Part shown: one piece after another, positions 21,660 to 32,935 of the stretch
Layout: every line of letters starts with the position of its first letter
Numbering within the stretch: the first letter of the stretch is position 1
Origin: Eumeta japonica
Taxonomy: Eukaryota; Arthropoda; Insecta; Lepidoptera; Psychidae
DNA: 64,000 bases
NCBI GenBank assembly: GCA_005406025.1
Contig: BGZK01000852.1
Location: 124,001 to 188,000 of the forward strand
Direction: 5' to 3'
Translations under genes and position numbers: made by a program
Notes under the pieces: model-generated
What the model saw: the letters and a program-made list of their open reading frames with translations, nothing else
Databases searched by the model: none
Told to the model about the DNA's origin: nothing

Positions 21660-22235
21660 TGAACTAATTTTATTTGATTTACTTTGGTTTGCATCAAAGG
21701 GTGCTTTTTAAAGGTTTGTCTAGTAATAGATTCAGATTTTATATGAGGTTTGTTTAGATTTGTTTAAGTTACGACATCATACCCGTATTCGACTCTATAA
21801 GTTGTATTGATTAAATATGCCTCAAAAAATAGTTTTCAATTCATCTTTATTTATTATCGATATCGAAATGTTTCAAAAAGTAGGAGGTATCAAAAATACA
21901 ATTTTTCACAATTACCGTTACCAACATTGTTCGAATAGTATTTATTTAAAAAATAAATTTATTTAAAAAGGCAGTAACACTATTAAAAAGGTTACCACAC
22001 AAGTTTTTCTTTATAGCGACTCTTTACATTAAGATTCTGTACACCGCAAAGCGTGAATCAGAATTCGGAGTTGGCTGTTTAGCTCATGAACTTGATGCTT
22101 ATGAGAATCACACCGTCATTTGAATGTCGTGATGTTACAAACATCAATGTACTCGTAACTCGTATATTAATGTAATTATTAAAATACCATTTTAACAAAA
22201 TTGTTTATTATATATATTGATCATTCAATGTGCAA
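21660..22235. other. Unassigned AT-rich sequence
   Basis: No gene, repeat module or clear structure recognised. Confidence 0.4.
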
Positions 22236-22239
22236 GTGA

Positions 22240-22330
22240 TAGTGAAGCAAAAGAAATATGCAAAGACCATATGGAAATCCGTGGTGTTTGCTTATCCTAC
22301 TAGAAAATAGGCAAGCGAATAGACGTTCAT
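22240..22330 (+). repeat. Dispersed repeat, partial copy (with 46848-47010 and 58309-58480)
   Basis: Contains gtgaagcaaaagaaatatgc, then accatatggaaatccgtggt and a spaced aaataggcaagcg. The other copies read gtgaagcaagagacatatgc / accatgtggaaatttatggt and gtgacgtaagagatgtgtgc / acgtatggaaatctgtggtc. The common lepidopteran form of this module looks like a decayed coding end of a LINE, which I cannot prove. Confidence 0.6.
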
Positions 22331-23099
22331 TTATATAAAAATCTTTAGCTCGTGGCAAGCAATTTAGTCATAACCTCTGCAAATATATATGGAAAATCTG
22401 CAAAACCTGAAACTATACCATTAAAACATTAAAGTTAATTCCACGTTCCACACATCTGTATCATCCAGTGATTAAGAATAATACATACTTATCAAAGACA
22501 CCGAATGAACGGTTGAGTTATTGAGATTCCATTGTATATGAACAGACCATGTTACTTGCTTGTACATATTTTCTATTCTAAACCCACAGTTTTTTACTCC
22601 TGTTGAAACTTGCACCACTTGAATCTCTATCGATATCTTCGTTACTTTTTTATAAATGTTGGTATAGTATCGACAGAAGTGCGCATCCCATCTAGTAACG
22701 ACTAAATACCTACTCCATTAGTAATGGTTTGGGTAGTTTACTAATGTTTACAATATTGTGTTTGTTGATGAAATATGTAAGCTGACTTGACATGATTCTA
22801 TGGCTAAAAGTGAAATCAAAATTAAAATCAGTTAAAACAGCAAGGAGCTATAAGCAATCGAAAATAATCTACCCCGTGTTTCTTGCAAAACAATGAATGT
22901 TTCGCATCATTCTGTGTGGCGCTAGTAAAGAGTAGCGACACCGTCTCTGTCTAATTAGCAATTTCAGTCAGACATTAATCGGGCTTTTCTATTGTTATTA
23001 AAAAACGCTTTCACTACGCTCTTACTCAAATATAACGAAATGATAAGAAAAAAATAAATATAGTTTAAAAAACTAAAAAACACGCTTTTAAAGCACACC

Positions 23100-23325
23100 A
23101 AACTAAAAAGGGAAAAATAATTGTTAATATAAGCTGAAAAAAATAATGAACAGTGACGAAAAATACTAGTACTATTGTGTTCTCTATATAAGTTGTCGTT
23201 GCTCTATATAAGAAAAATGTGGCACAAAGCGCCCCACCCTTTTTCCACAATAGTACTAGTATTTTTCGTCATTGTTCGTTATTTTTTTCAGCTTATATTA
23301 ACAATTATTTTTCACCTTTTAGTTC
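23100..23325. repeat. Long near-perfect inverted repeat (fold-back), arms about 80 bp
   Basis: The left arm 23100-23179 ends with gaaaaatactagtactattg and tg. The right arm 23246-23325 starts with cacaatagtactagtatttt. Across the arms only a handful of positions differ (for example gaacagtgacg against gaacaatgacg). The 66-nt loop contains ctctatataag twice. The arms have no transposase sequence. It may be a MITE, two head-to-head insertions, or a source of long hairpin RNA. The short frames at 23065-23250 and 23175-23369 come from the arms and are not genes. Confidence 0.85.
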
Positions 23326-23329
23326 GATT

Positions 23330-23679
23330 GATTGTTAAAAATTTTTTTCTAAGATTTCGTAATTATTGAGTAGAGATAATTAGACACAGAGAGAGGTCCT
23401 GAGTAGAGATGGAATACTGCCTCTGATTAAACGATGACTTTTTGAAGTGGTTAGACTTAAAAAAGTGTATCCATTTTTTTACAGCATTGTCTTTCCTCAA
23501 CAGTTGCTCTATTATCATTTTTCCATGGTTGGTATCGTTAATTTTAGTAATCTTCCAAGTCATTAATATTTAGTGATATGTAAACAGTTTCGAACATCAT
23601 CAGCGACTTGCTCTCACGCAGACGATACATGACGAAATTATTCGATCCTGGCGATCCTGATCAGGATAATGAGATAAAC
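23330..23679. other. Unassigned AT-rich sequence
   Basis: No supportable element. Confidence 0.4.
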
Positions 23680-23890
23680 TTATAAAATTATTGTATTGTC
23701 TCCGATTCTTGATAAGTGTGCAAAGTTTGAATTAAATCTGTCCGTTCAAAGTGGGACAAAATCGAGTCCAAAGGAGTCGGTTACAAATAAACAAGCTCAC
23801 AAACTCATAAACTCACAAACCCATAAACTCACAAACCCACAAACTCACAAACTTACAAACATACAAGTGACGCTAATAAAAGCGTGTTAA
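23680..23890 (+). repeat. Dispersed repeat ending in a short tandem array
   Basis: Shares gataagtgtgcaaagttt (23711-23728) with the copy at 215-345. From about 23790 to 23870 it carries an imperfect tandem of 8-10 bp units of the type ctcacaaac / ctcataaac, about eight units, followed by aagtgacgctaataaaagcg. The array makes a repetitive open frame of Thr-His-Lys-Leu at 23696-23890, which is an artefact. Confidence 0.75.
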
Positions 23891-24475
23891 AAATGTACAT
23901 ACATACTTAAAAAAAATATCGCAGAAAAAAAAACATTTATAGGTTACATATTTGGGTTTAATAAATATGTCTAATTTCTTTCTGGAATGAGATATAGAAC
24001 AGAACATATCATATTAAGACCTTATTTAACAACTCATTAAACATTATACAGAAGAGACGAGCAGGAGCATATTTTGCAAGTTGCTTTTGCTGCACATGCA
24101 ATACGTGTCGTCGGGTTGTATTAATAAACGTCACTAAAATGATGCGCCATCTCAAAAACTAACGTGGGAGTTACTTTATTAACGATGAAATGCTGCACTT
24201 AAGTGAGCTCTATTAATCCGCGCCGTGGTGTGTGAGGTATTTTGGTGAGAGGGGCGCACCGAAATGATTGGGAATAAAAAGAACAGGATACAGAATGTAA
24301 CTAAATTATTTCTTTACGTTTTCCGAAGTATTGTCGATTAAATTTCTGGCCTTTTATATTCGACAGACTGCATCACTGAAATATAAAATCCAGTCTGAAA
24401 TTGATGTTGACAATATGGTCGATTTGAAGCTTCCACTGTTCTTTCGGGTCTTCAAGCCGCTGGCAACGTAATAAA
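23891..24475. other. No gene seen; CpG-richer segment at 24100-24290
   Basis: The segment near 24200-24250 holds homeodomain-like taatcc, tgtggt-like Runx core and CpGs, without repeat features. The rest is AT-rich. The evidence for function is weak. Confidence 0.3.
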
Positions 24476-24479
24476 CCTT

Positions 24480-25320
24480 TCACCCTAAGAAATGTAAATA
24501 AATCCAAGGGCGCGGTCGGGACTGTACAGACTATGAATTAACAATTCAACAATTTTCTGCCTCAACAAGTCGTTTGTTTTATGGACGGTGTAAGAGCTCG
24601 CATTAGCATGATGTAAGAAGATGCGATGTTTCGAGTTGTCTGTGCGAGGTTCAGCTATCACTTCTGGTAAATAAACCATGGTGTACGGACGGTCGATGAC
24701 AGTTCTGTTTTCCTGCAATGCAATTGTGGCAATTTTTCCTTTTCTCATTCAAACGAAGTGACGATTTTCATAAAAACGCTGCGGGAATACACCACTTTTG
24801 TTGACTTTAGCTCATCTTCGAAGACCCGAATTGCCGATTGGTATTTTTTTCCATAATTCTTCACCTGAGAGGCTTTGGATTTTCCTCCATTGATGCATTG
24901 CAGAATAAACCGGCACCAATATGAGCTGCCTTTTGCTCTTCCGACAAATGATAGGATAATCGACGGGAAACTAGCTTTTTGACTCCCAATTCGTTGTACA
25001 AAATAGTACTTATGAATCGCAATCAGTCCAATACCTATAGTTGCTCCAATCTACTCGTTTGTCGCATGTCGCTCATCTTGTATAATTTTTCGTACAGCAG
25101 CGACGTTTTTACGCATTACCTCTGTTGACGACATGTAAAAGGTAAGGTGCTGGGAGAGGCACGACTTCGTCGGAACTCTGCATACCAGAGGTGTATTGTC
25201 GTTTAACTAGGTGTTTCAAACATAAATAGAAACAAGCTCAGCGAGACACTCATTTGTAGATAACCTTCAGCGAAAGTTATCATAAATCATTCCACGGAAA
25301 TTTTCACGCGTAACCTTAAT
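24480..25320 (-). pseudogene. Second mariner transposase pseudogene
   Basis: On the minus strand, from high to low coordinates: an N-terminus near 25315 (VRVKISVEWF-like), TTIHLWYAEFRRSRASPSTL near 25200, ILYNELGVKKLVSRRLSYHL near 25000-24950, SEEQKAAHIGAG, then an open piece at 24748-24485 with GKIATIALQENRTVIDRP, YLPEVIAEPR and FLHHANASSYTVHK. In active relatives the last motif is HHDNASSHT, so the second catalytic aspartate is now Ala. The block after YSPD is also changed (RALGF in place of LAPND), removing the third. It is a different mariner lineage from 19590-20560. I could not define its terminal repeats. Confidence 0.88.
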
Positions 25321-26385
25321 TTTGTTATCAACTTGTCAACTTTAAACTGGAATATTCTTTTTTTAAACATTTTTTAATCAATTACGTAAACGTCATCACG
25401 TAAATACTGACCATTTAGGAAAATTCAATTTGCCCTCCGCAAGCACATATAGACAAACAGCGAACAAGGAGCGAAATTACGATTATTGGTGAATTATGAT
25501 GAAATTATATTACAGTGAGTCTGTATCGTGAAAGTTGAAATGAATGTGAAAACTATTAATCTGTGTTTGATATACGAACTTTATCCCGATTTCTGCCTCG
25601 TAACAATGCTTATTACAAATGATAAAGCCCACCCACCACTAGCCCGCGAATCTGCTCTTCCACTACGTATCCTCAACCAACGAATTGAATATTGATTCAA
25701 GAGGATTGACAGATGACGAACAAGTGTTGTTTTTTCATTTGTTCAAACCGCCATTATAATTAGTATAATAATTCAAAGTAAGTTTTGTGCTAATACGAGC
25801 TCATCATAAGGAAACATCACATTGATCGGCGTGCCAAGTGTATTAAAACCACCAACACATGCGCCTCCAACCGCCAATCACCATATGAGCGTACACGATG
25901 GAATAGAGAATTTTATAATCTTGAAGTGTCATAAATGTTATACGTTTGTGCGAAACCGAACTTTGTATTATAATTAAAAATAATTTATTAGTTTATATTA
26001 GTGCATATAAATTGAATGCCTGAGTACCTGATGATTAATAACCGGTCATTAAATTCTTGTTTTTAATTTGTGACGTGTAACATATAGACTTGACACATTA
26101 TACCACGCGCACAAGTAGTCGATAAATATGTCAAAACATTGTTTAGGGTAACGAATAGGACATAATTTACAATAAAAATCATTGATGTTGTAATTTTAGC
26201 TATATGTCAAAATGGTTGTACCAATTATTAAATTTATTATATTATTTATATTTATTATCTTATTTATTATCTTTCTTAATACCTACTGCATGTAATTGAC
26301 TGAGACATCATTTTGAAGATTAACATCACCGTTAATCACGAAAAGTAGACAAAAAAATTAATGTTCGCTTTAAAAAAAATCTATT
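25321..26385. other. Unassigned, mostly AT-rich
   Basis: No gene, LINE or TIR structure supported. Part of 25321-25480 may be the 5' flank of the mariner. Confidence 0.4.
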
Positions 26386-26389
26386 TTAG

Positions 26390-26496
26390 GTGTGCATGTC
26401 TGATCTATAAATCACGGCGTTATTCTCAATATGGGGTCTCCAGAGATGGTCGTCTCTGTGGATACACATCCACATTTCACAATTATAATCCAACAG
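26390..26496 (+). CDS. Weak candidate internal exon, product unknown
   Basis: Acceptor-like ctattttag at 26381-26389 and donor CAACAG|GTAACT at 26497 bound 107 nt. The open frame has three cysteines (CACLIYKSRRYSQYG, then GRLCGYTSTFHNYNPT). No family recognised. The reading phase would not join directly to the 14586-14774 exon. The same frame also stays open past the donor to 26585. Confidence 0.22.
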
Positions 26497-26749
26497 GTAA
26501 CTTGCGAGTCCATTGCTGTTTAGGTACAGTTTTCACGTCGGACAGGTGTAAATTTGCAGTTAACCGATGTGTGGATTTTTTTTGAAAACTTTCATTTTTC
26601 TTAGCGCGGTAAATTAAAAATATTTTGATAGCCCTGTAAGACGATTCACAACAATTGAATATATGTAGTATTTTTTTTATTTCGAATAATACCACAAATG
26701 TAAAACGTAATAAATTTTACAAATTAACATAAAATAAAGAAAAATACGC

Positions 26750-27690
26750 AGAACCGTAACTGCATCACGCCTTCGCGCAATAATATGCAATAAAGTTGCA
26801 CTACAGTGATTAAATGGGCCGCATTACATCAGAAAGCTTCCTCAACGTGTTTAAACTTGATCTAATAACGTACCGTCCGCACTGACCTTGCGCAGGCGTC
26901 GCGGACACGGCGACGTGACGTGTACGACCACTCATCTATCACTTGTAGACTACAACATCTCGATTTTCAGGGTCCCGCTGTCAAGATCGGAGCCCTACCT
27001 TTTGTGTTTAGTTTCCACAATCGAACGTAGAGTTAAAATAAAAAACGAAACGGAATTTATGTTGAATCACAATTTTGTTTATTAAAAAGCTTTTATTCGT
27101 CTAAAAATCATATAACCTCAAAGCTCAGTATCATTACCGCATATTACCACATTTTCTCTCAATTCACGCATAGAAATACCGAATTGTCAATTTTCATCGA
27201 CAAGTATGTAGATAGATTGTAACCGACCCCTCGTCGGTTTTCTATACTCGATATCTCGATCAAAAGACCAACAGCGACAAGACAATGTTTATTCGATTCG
27301 TCTCTCAATTATCCGTTCAAGTACTTTATATGAGTTCACTATTATATTAATTACATTCAATTCTCTCGTTTTTATTACTATCGAGGTCTACGTACCCAGG
27401 CCCGGGGCCGATCAACTCCTTCTTCGTACTCCTTTTGTATTTTAGCCTCAACTAACATCGTCTGATTTTAAAAATTAAATCATGAACAGAACCCACGTTC
27501 CCGGGACTCGGCACGGAGGCCTCAAATGCTACCGACATAACTAAGTTATTACAATATTATGGATTTGTCGTTCAATGTATATTATTCTCGATATCAAAGT
27601 GGATTTTTTCAATCGTCGCTTCGTTTTGCGGTAAATCAAGTAGTTCTAGTCGATGGCGGGCCTCGTTGCCGAAACCGAGTTGACGTTTCC
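26750..27690. other. CpG-richer segment without recognised gene
   Basis: 26800-27000 and 27200-27690 are unusually CpG-rich for this window and lack repeat modules. There is a small hairpin aaccgac/gtcggtt near 27220-27238 and an acceptor-like gattttcag near 26969. Several open frames exist on both strands (for example 26888-27085), none with a known domain. I checked it against rRNA and found no convincing match. Candidate exons or conserved non-coding DNA. Confidence 0.3.
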
Positions 27691-27694
27691 ATAG

Positions 27695-27805
27695 TTTTTA
27701 AATTACGACGGGAGCGCCTACAGCGAGGAGGACGAATTTTTCGGCAGTGCCGGTACCCCACTGGTGTGGGGCCGTCCTGATTCTCGCGACCTCGTTTATG
27801 TTTGA
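27695..27805 (+). CDS. Weak candidate terminal exon, product unknown
   Basis: Acceptor-like tttccatag ends at 27694. The following frame (NYDGSAYSEEDEFFGSAG, then TPLVWGRPDSRDLVYV) ends in TGA at 27803-27805. A polyadenylation-type aataaataaa lies about 70 bp downstream near 27874. The acidic, well mixed composition looks coding and differs from the AT-rich chance frames nearby. No family recognised; no upstream exon linked. Confidence 0.25.
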   Translation, partial: FLNYDGSAYSEEDEFFGSAGTPLVWGRPDSRDLVYV

Positions 27806-28053
27806 GGAAATTCGAAATTGATATCGACGCGGTTCTGTGAAAGGATGGTGCAAAAATAACGACACTCCGAAAAAATAAATAAAAGTAAATAGCAATTTAA
27901 GGATTAAGTACAACCGTCACGCGTCCGTGTGCCTCTGCACGAAGAGTCAGAGGAGACGAGCTCGAGAATTAATTTTGATATATGTTCAGAAATAGGTTGT
28001 CTTCAAATTGTGCATTCGAAATGCTACAATTATTTAAAATGTGATTACAGTAT

Positions 28054-28207
28054 TACGCACGAAACTCTGCCGCTCTGAATTGCCTACAAATGAAGCAATG
28101 CGCAGGTTAATCGCTCCCCGACCCTTCCTTCTTCTCTCCCGCGTTCCTATTTTAAGCCATTGTGACGCTTTTGTAACTAACTTCAAAGCGGCAGAGTTTC
28201 GTTTGTA
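28054..28207. mobile_element. Small MITE, copy 2 (pairs with 12706-12840)
   Basis: The left end acgcacgaaactctgccgct and the reverse complement of the right end, acaaacgaaactctgccgct, differ at only two positions. The interior matches the copy at 12706-12840 (ctgaattgcctacaaatga, cgacccttccttct, gcgttcct). The open frame 28041-28265 runs through it and is not a gene. Confidence 0.82.
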
Positions 28208-30660
28208 CTGGATCCGAGTCTATAATACAAAAAAAAAAATGATGCGCAGTTTTGAATTCCAATAATATTATTAATGTTGTGTAAAACACATAGACGAAGA
28301 ACTAACTCTTTTTCTAATCAGCGTGTTATTGTTCAAATTTAAACAAAAATCGATTCATCCAAAAATTTCAGTTATTTTGAAATAACTTTTTTTTTAACTT
28401 TTCAACAATGATGCTGAGGAAATCAATTTTACAGATATGCGCTTGCACTTTATTTTACGAAATCTAAAAATTATCACGATAAAGTACTATCGTGAAAATA
28501 TTTCGTTCAAATCTTTCGAAGAAATTAACTAATTTCTATCAAGTTTTACAGAATTCGACACAATTTCATTAAAAGTAAAAATCAGGAGGTAAGGAGAAAG
28601 TATTTAAAAAAAATTTTTTGGAGTTACTCAAGCTCGCCTAATCAATGTCAAATTTATAAGAAATCTAAGTTTAGTCATATCTTTCAAATGCCACTTTTAC
28701 CGAATAGTTTGAATAGAATTGGAAATTCAATTCCATTCGGTCTGTTCGGTCAAAATATATTCAAAGGTTACACATATGCAAATCTCGATTTTCAAAAATC
28801 GGACTGAAAACGATAATTACCCTGATTCAGCAAAAACTATCAATTTTGTAGCGGAAAAAAAGTCACCTTCTCTGCTCAGGATGATTCAGACCTGCTACTT
28901 TCATAAACTAACACATGTAGCTGGAGAAAATTAATCAGATTTTGATGACAACGTGACCTACAATTTTCACAAGAAATTTACGCTTGACCAATTTTCTTGT
29001 TTTCCGAACGTCTATTGCAAAGACGAGAACAAGTTTTTTATGTACGTAGATCCCACACACGCCAACACCGCGTACGCAGCTGTTACAACTCGCATGATTA
29101 TTTAATATATGAAAATTTGCTATATTTTTCGTAGGTACTCCAATGTATCACGACTACTTAATAGAATATATTACATTCTGTAATAGACATAAAGTAAAAA
29201 AGACGTCTAGATGCAATATCTGAATGAAACTTTGATTAGAATTTCAAGTTTAAAATAAATCATATTAATATAACAATACTTTAATATTAAATGAAAAAAA
29301 CTTTTCATATCACTTCTTAATCACAAAAACTGATGATTCTACGATACCGATTTTAGAGGCTGAAAATTAGTAAAATAATGTTACCAAATAAGTTTTTGAT
29401 TTCTGTTCATCACCGAGGAACCAAAATTTTACCAGTGGATGTTCTACTGAGATGTCATATGGATGTCACTGCATTGATGACATCCATGTATGACACTGGT
29501 GACATGCACATCACGCCAGTGACACTTAATCAATCTTGTCTCCTTTGACGCCCTCGTATCTCTCAACTAAGAAAACATAATAGAGACTTACATAGGTAAC
29601 GCGTATATCCACTTATTTATGATACCATCACATATCTTTACCTAAACTGCACCGGCTAAATATAAACTAAATCCTAATAATTGCATTGTTTCATGGCGTT
29701 ATTATAGTATATACATAAAAATGTAAAAACTACATCGCTCTTCGCCTATACATCGTAAGCCGATGAATCTACAGTCATGGAAAATAGGTTTCTGCATTTC
29801 TAATGGCTAAATCTCAAACCAAATTGTATTAACGAATAATTTTATGAATTGCTATTTATTTATCAAAAAATTAAGATTTTAGTTGTAAGTGAAAAATAAT
29901 GTTACAATGCCAGTTTTAATCAAAATGTTTAAAAAACATTATTGTTGAATAACATTGATGAAATTTTATTGGCATAAAATAATAAAAAGTACTATCGACT
30001 GTTATCGTATTAGGTATATATCATATATTTTTTTCTTGAATATGTTCAATATAAATATATTCTATTGTATTAAAATATATTAAAATAATAGAAAGATTAT
30101 GAAATGCAAATTCTTTGTCATTATATCATCACTGTTATATTCGTACTAAACGTAGCCATCATAATGTTCGAATGACACCAATTTTGTCAGTAATGATACT
30201 TAATGTTGTCAGCGATGTAAAAGTCACCGATGGTATTATTACATTGGTCTCTGATTTTCCACATGTGTTCCATTCAACTCTAAACAAACAAAGGAAACTA
30301 AGGCAAACTATCGCGTAAAAGATACACAGCACGTAATATTATTTGGGGACTCGTAAGTTGTTGACTGTCAGGGTAAGTTTCACTATAAAGTCTTAGAGCC
30401 ACAGCAACGTCACCTCTACAAATTCCCTAACAATAAATCATGTTTGCATATTCGATACCAGTGAAAGGCATTGTTATTAAGCACTTCAATATTAATCATA
30501 CGCAATTTTAGTTTCAAAAACGTATCTATGGTAAAAAACTAAAAAAACAGTGAATGAGCAAAGTAGGTACAGCTTATCAGTGTAAGTTCGTGACTGATCA
30601 CCGCTGTGCGAAGTGGATTACTGACCGGCCGCACGGCGCATACGCGGGTGGTCTTCTAGC
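28208..30660. other. Gene-poor stretch with adjacent hairpins at 29453-29521
   Basis: AT-rich apart from the hairpins described next. An acceptor-like ctatatttttcgtag at about 29121-29135 precedes a 28-codon open frame ending near 29221, with aataaa about 35 bp on. It is too weak to annotate as an exon. The frames at 28719-28934 and 30115-30318 show no domain. Confidence 0.4.
29453..29521. repeat. Two adjacent stem-loops
   Basis: tgtcatatggatgtca (29453-29468) pairs with tgacatccatgtatgaca (29478-29495) with one small bulge. cactgg (29494-29499) then pairs with ccagtg (29516-29521). A structured RNA, a small fold-back element or a transcription-factor palindrome cluster are possible; nothing decides among them. 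Confidence 0.6.
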
Positions 30661-30663
30661 CCA

Positions 30664-31061
30664 GGGAGCGTCCATAAAGTACGTAGTTCTACCAAGGAGG
30701 GGGAGGGATAAGCTTAAGCGCTACGCTGAGGCACGTAATAGGGGGGAGGGAGTCAAGAGCAAAGCTACGTGGTTTTCTTCAGATGAAAATTTTGTTGAAT
30801 AAGATAATTTGAGTGACCCCCCCCCCGATGTTAATTTAACAAGAGGAATCAAATAATTAAATACATTATTTGAAAAAAAATAAACTGTTAATAAATTAAT
30901 TTATTATTAATTATTTTATTTTATAAATAAATTAATGTATCGTGAAAAAAACCACGTTCCATTGGGTTGGGGGTCATAGAAAAGGCTACGTGAGGCCACA
31001 TGGGGGGAAGGAGGAGTCCTAGAGAGACTAAAATATGACCACGTGGTTTATGGACGTTCCC
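30664..31061. mobile_element. Terminal-inverted-repeat element, 398 bp, non-autonomous
   Basis: The left end gggagcgtccataaagtacg and the reverse complement of the right end, gggaacgtccataaaccacg, match at 14 of the first 15 bases. The triplet cca flanks both sides (30661-30663 and 31062-31064). The interior has G-rich runs and a nine-C tract near 30818-30826, with no coding. The motif cataaa-tacgt is shared with the Harbinger-like element at 8952, so the families may be related. Frames at 30554-30802 and 31043-31243 only overlap it. Confidence 0.78.
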
Positions 31062-31344
31062 CCACCAACTTGCTGCGGCAAGGTATCTACGTGTCAGCTG
31101 TTCTTAAGATTGTCAGTACATTTTTACTTCTTCAATTACTATGGTTTCTTTGGCAAAATTGTTTCTTAAGGGAAGGAGATTATGATTATATTCGCAAAAA
31201 TATTCACGATAAAATCCATGTGGTATATCCTAGGAAAAATTGAGCCATCGCTTAATTATTTTTAATAATACTTATGTAATAAAATGTATAAAAATAATTG
31301 TAAAATCGAGATTATTTTGTATAAAAAATATGCATGAAAGGATG

Positions 31345-32063
31345 TGTAACGGCCATTTTAGTACCGCCGCGTAAGCTCGCACTTCGGATTTTCCTTTACA
31401 GTCACCTCGGAGTACGGATTCTTGCGGTGTGTGGTCAAAATGAAGGACAGCATTTCGATGTTCAGACTTGTTTGTTGTTCAGACATGGCAGTACGAGCTT
31501 CACAAGTGGCGGCCGGAGGTCGACTGCAAAGAATGCATCAATTCCGCTGCAATTTATAGATAGCGCATCCGCCTGTACATATGAGCTGCATATATTACAA
31601 ACCAGGGGACGTGCCCATGCACTTCACATATTTCACACATAAGAGCCACATGCGCTCGGTAGACCGATTCACGGTTGTGCCGCATAGACCGCCGCGGTTC
31701 TCGGCCTCTCATTGATCCCCTTCGTCAAGGCACAATTTTACACACAACTCATACGTGCATCACCATACTTTCGTATTTACAATTAAATACGAAGTACATA
31801 CAGTAAATTCAACAAAACAAGAAATATTCAAATAAAACAATACATACACATAGGCAAACATTACAAAATAAATAATTCCTGACAACTTATCCCTAACTGG
31901 GTAATAAAAAGACAACTATTCAAATTATTTAATTAACACACACAAAATACAATAAACCAAAAAGAATTCTTAACCTAAGTCCTTTTACAAATTAAAATAC
32001 ATTTATTTATACATTATCACTATGCGTAAATAAATGTATTATTCGACGCGGCTGTCCGTAACA
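31345..32063. mobile_element. Solo LTR of an LTR retrotransposon, 719 bp
   Basis: The segment begins tgtaacggcc and ends gtccgtaaca, so it has the TG...CA form with near-inverted tips. The 5-bp sequence ggatg stands immediately outside both ends (31340-31344 and 32064-32068), a precise target-site duplication. No primer-binding site, gag or pol follows on either side within reach, so this is a solo LTR left after recombination between two LTRs. A 5-bp duplication and a TGTAAC start fit BEL/Pao best, though Copia also makes 5 bp. A polyadenylation-like aataaa lies near 31833. The 102-codon frame at 31334-31642 lies inside it and is not a host gene. Orientation cannot be fixed. Confidence 0.8.
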
Positions 32064-32068
32064 GGATG

Positions 32069-32935
32069 GTTTACTGAAGAAAATAAAAATGGCATAAAAA
32101 AAATGAAACATTTCTTAAAATTTGTCCTCTAATCTATTATTTCACGACATCATTTTTAATAGATAGAATTCATAATTAATTTCCAAATATATTAAGCTAC
32201 GATAATTGTTTTTCGTTTCAAACAAGTTATGAATAGCTAAAGTCTTTGAATCGAATACGAGCGTTCGGTAAGAAAATAGATTTCATATTTACCGACGCTT
32301 GAGACATACACATAACAAGCGCATGGCATCGCCAACAGACGACCTCGCCCGCTGCACAAGATGTTACACATCAAAATAGCAAAATAGTAGTGTAAAATAT
32401 TTAAAAATATTTACGTGTAATATGTACGTGTTTCATAAATTTTCCGTATGTTTAATATAATTGAAACACCTTGCATATCGAAGAACACGAAATACAATAC
32501 AGTCGGTTATTACGAAATAATCGCTTTAAGGTTGGATCTGAAAAATGCAAGAGTAATGGGAAAACTTGACATACGTGCGTATATATTAGGCTTTCGTGCC
32601 TTTGTTTGCTGCCGCCGACTTGACCGCTCAGAGTGGCTATTAGATCATGTCCTAAAAAATGCATTTAGTATGCGCAGCATTCGACTGTGTGATCTTAGTC
32701 ATTGATATAAATGAAATGTACATTTAACATCTATTGTATGGAAATCGAATGAAGACGACAAGATAATTGCTCTCATTTTGTTATATATGTTTTTAAGAGG
32801 CATGAAAAAGTGTAGAAAATACATAATTATGAAATTTTGAATAGCATCTGACCTATTTTATAATAAATATATTAAGCTAATTTAAAATTGTAAATGTTGC
32901 ATCAAACATTAACACTACACCGATTTTAATTTAAA
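32069..32935. other. Unassigned AT-rich sequence
   Basis: The overlapping frames at 32448-32705 (+) and 32452-32664 (-) show no domain. A CpG-richer patch at 32580-32690 could be part of a repeat. Nothing firm. Confidence 0.35.

Noticed and set aside
23696..23890. CRISPR-like or protein repeat in the THKL-repeating frame
   Set aside because: It is a simple 8-10 bp tandem array with no spacers, in a eukaryotic sequence.
26880..27800. rRNA fragment
   Set aside because: CpG-rich and pyrimidine-rich like rDNA spacers, but I found no conserved rRNA core segment.
29136..29221. Terminal exon after ctatatttttcgtag
   Set aside because: Only 28 codons in AT-rich DNA; the nearby aataaa is expected by chance.
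31334..31642. 102-codon open frame
   Set aside because: It lies within the solo LTR (31345-32063), starts outside its boundary and has no domain.
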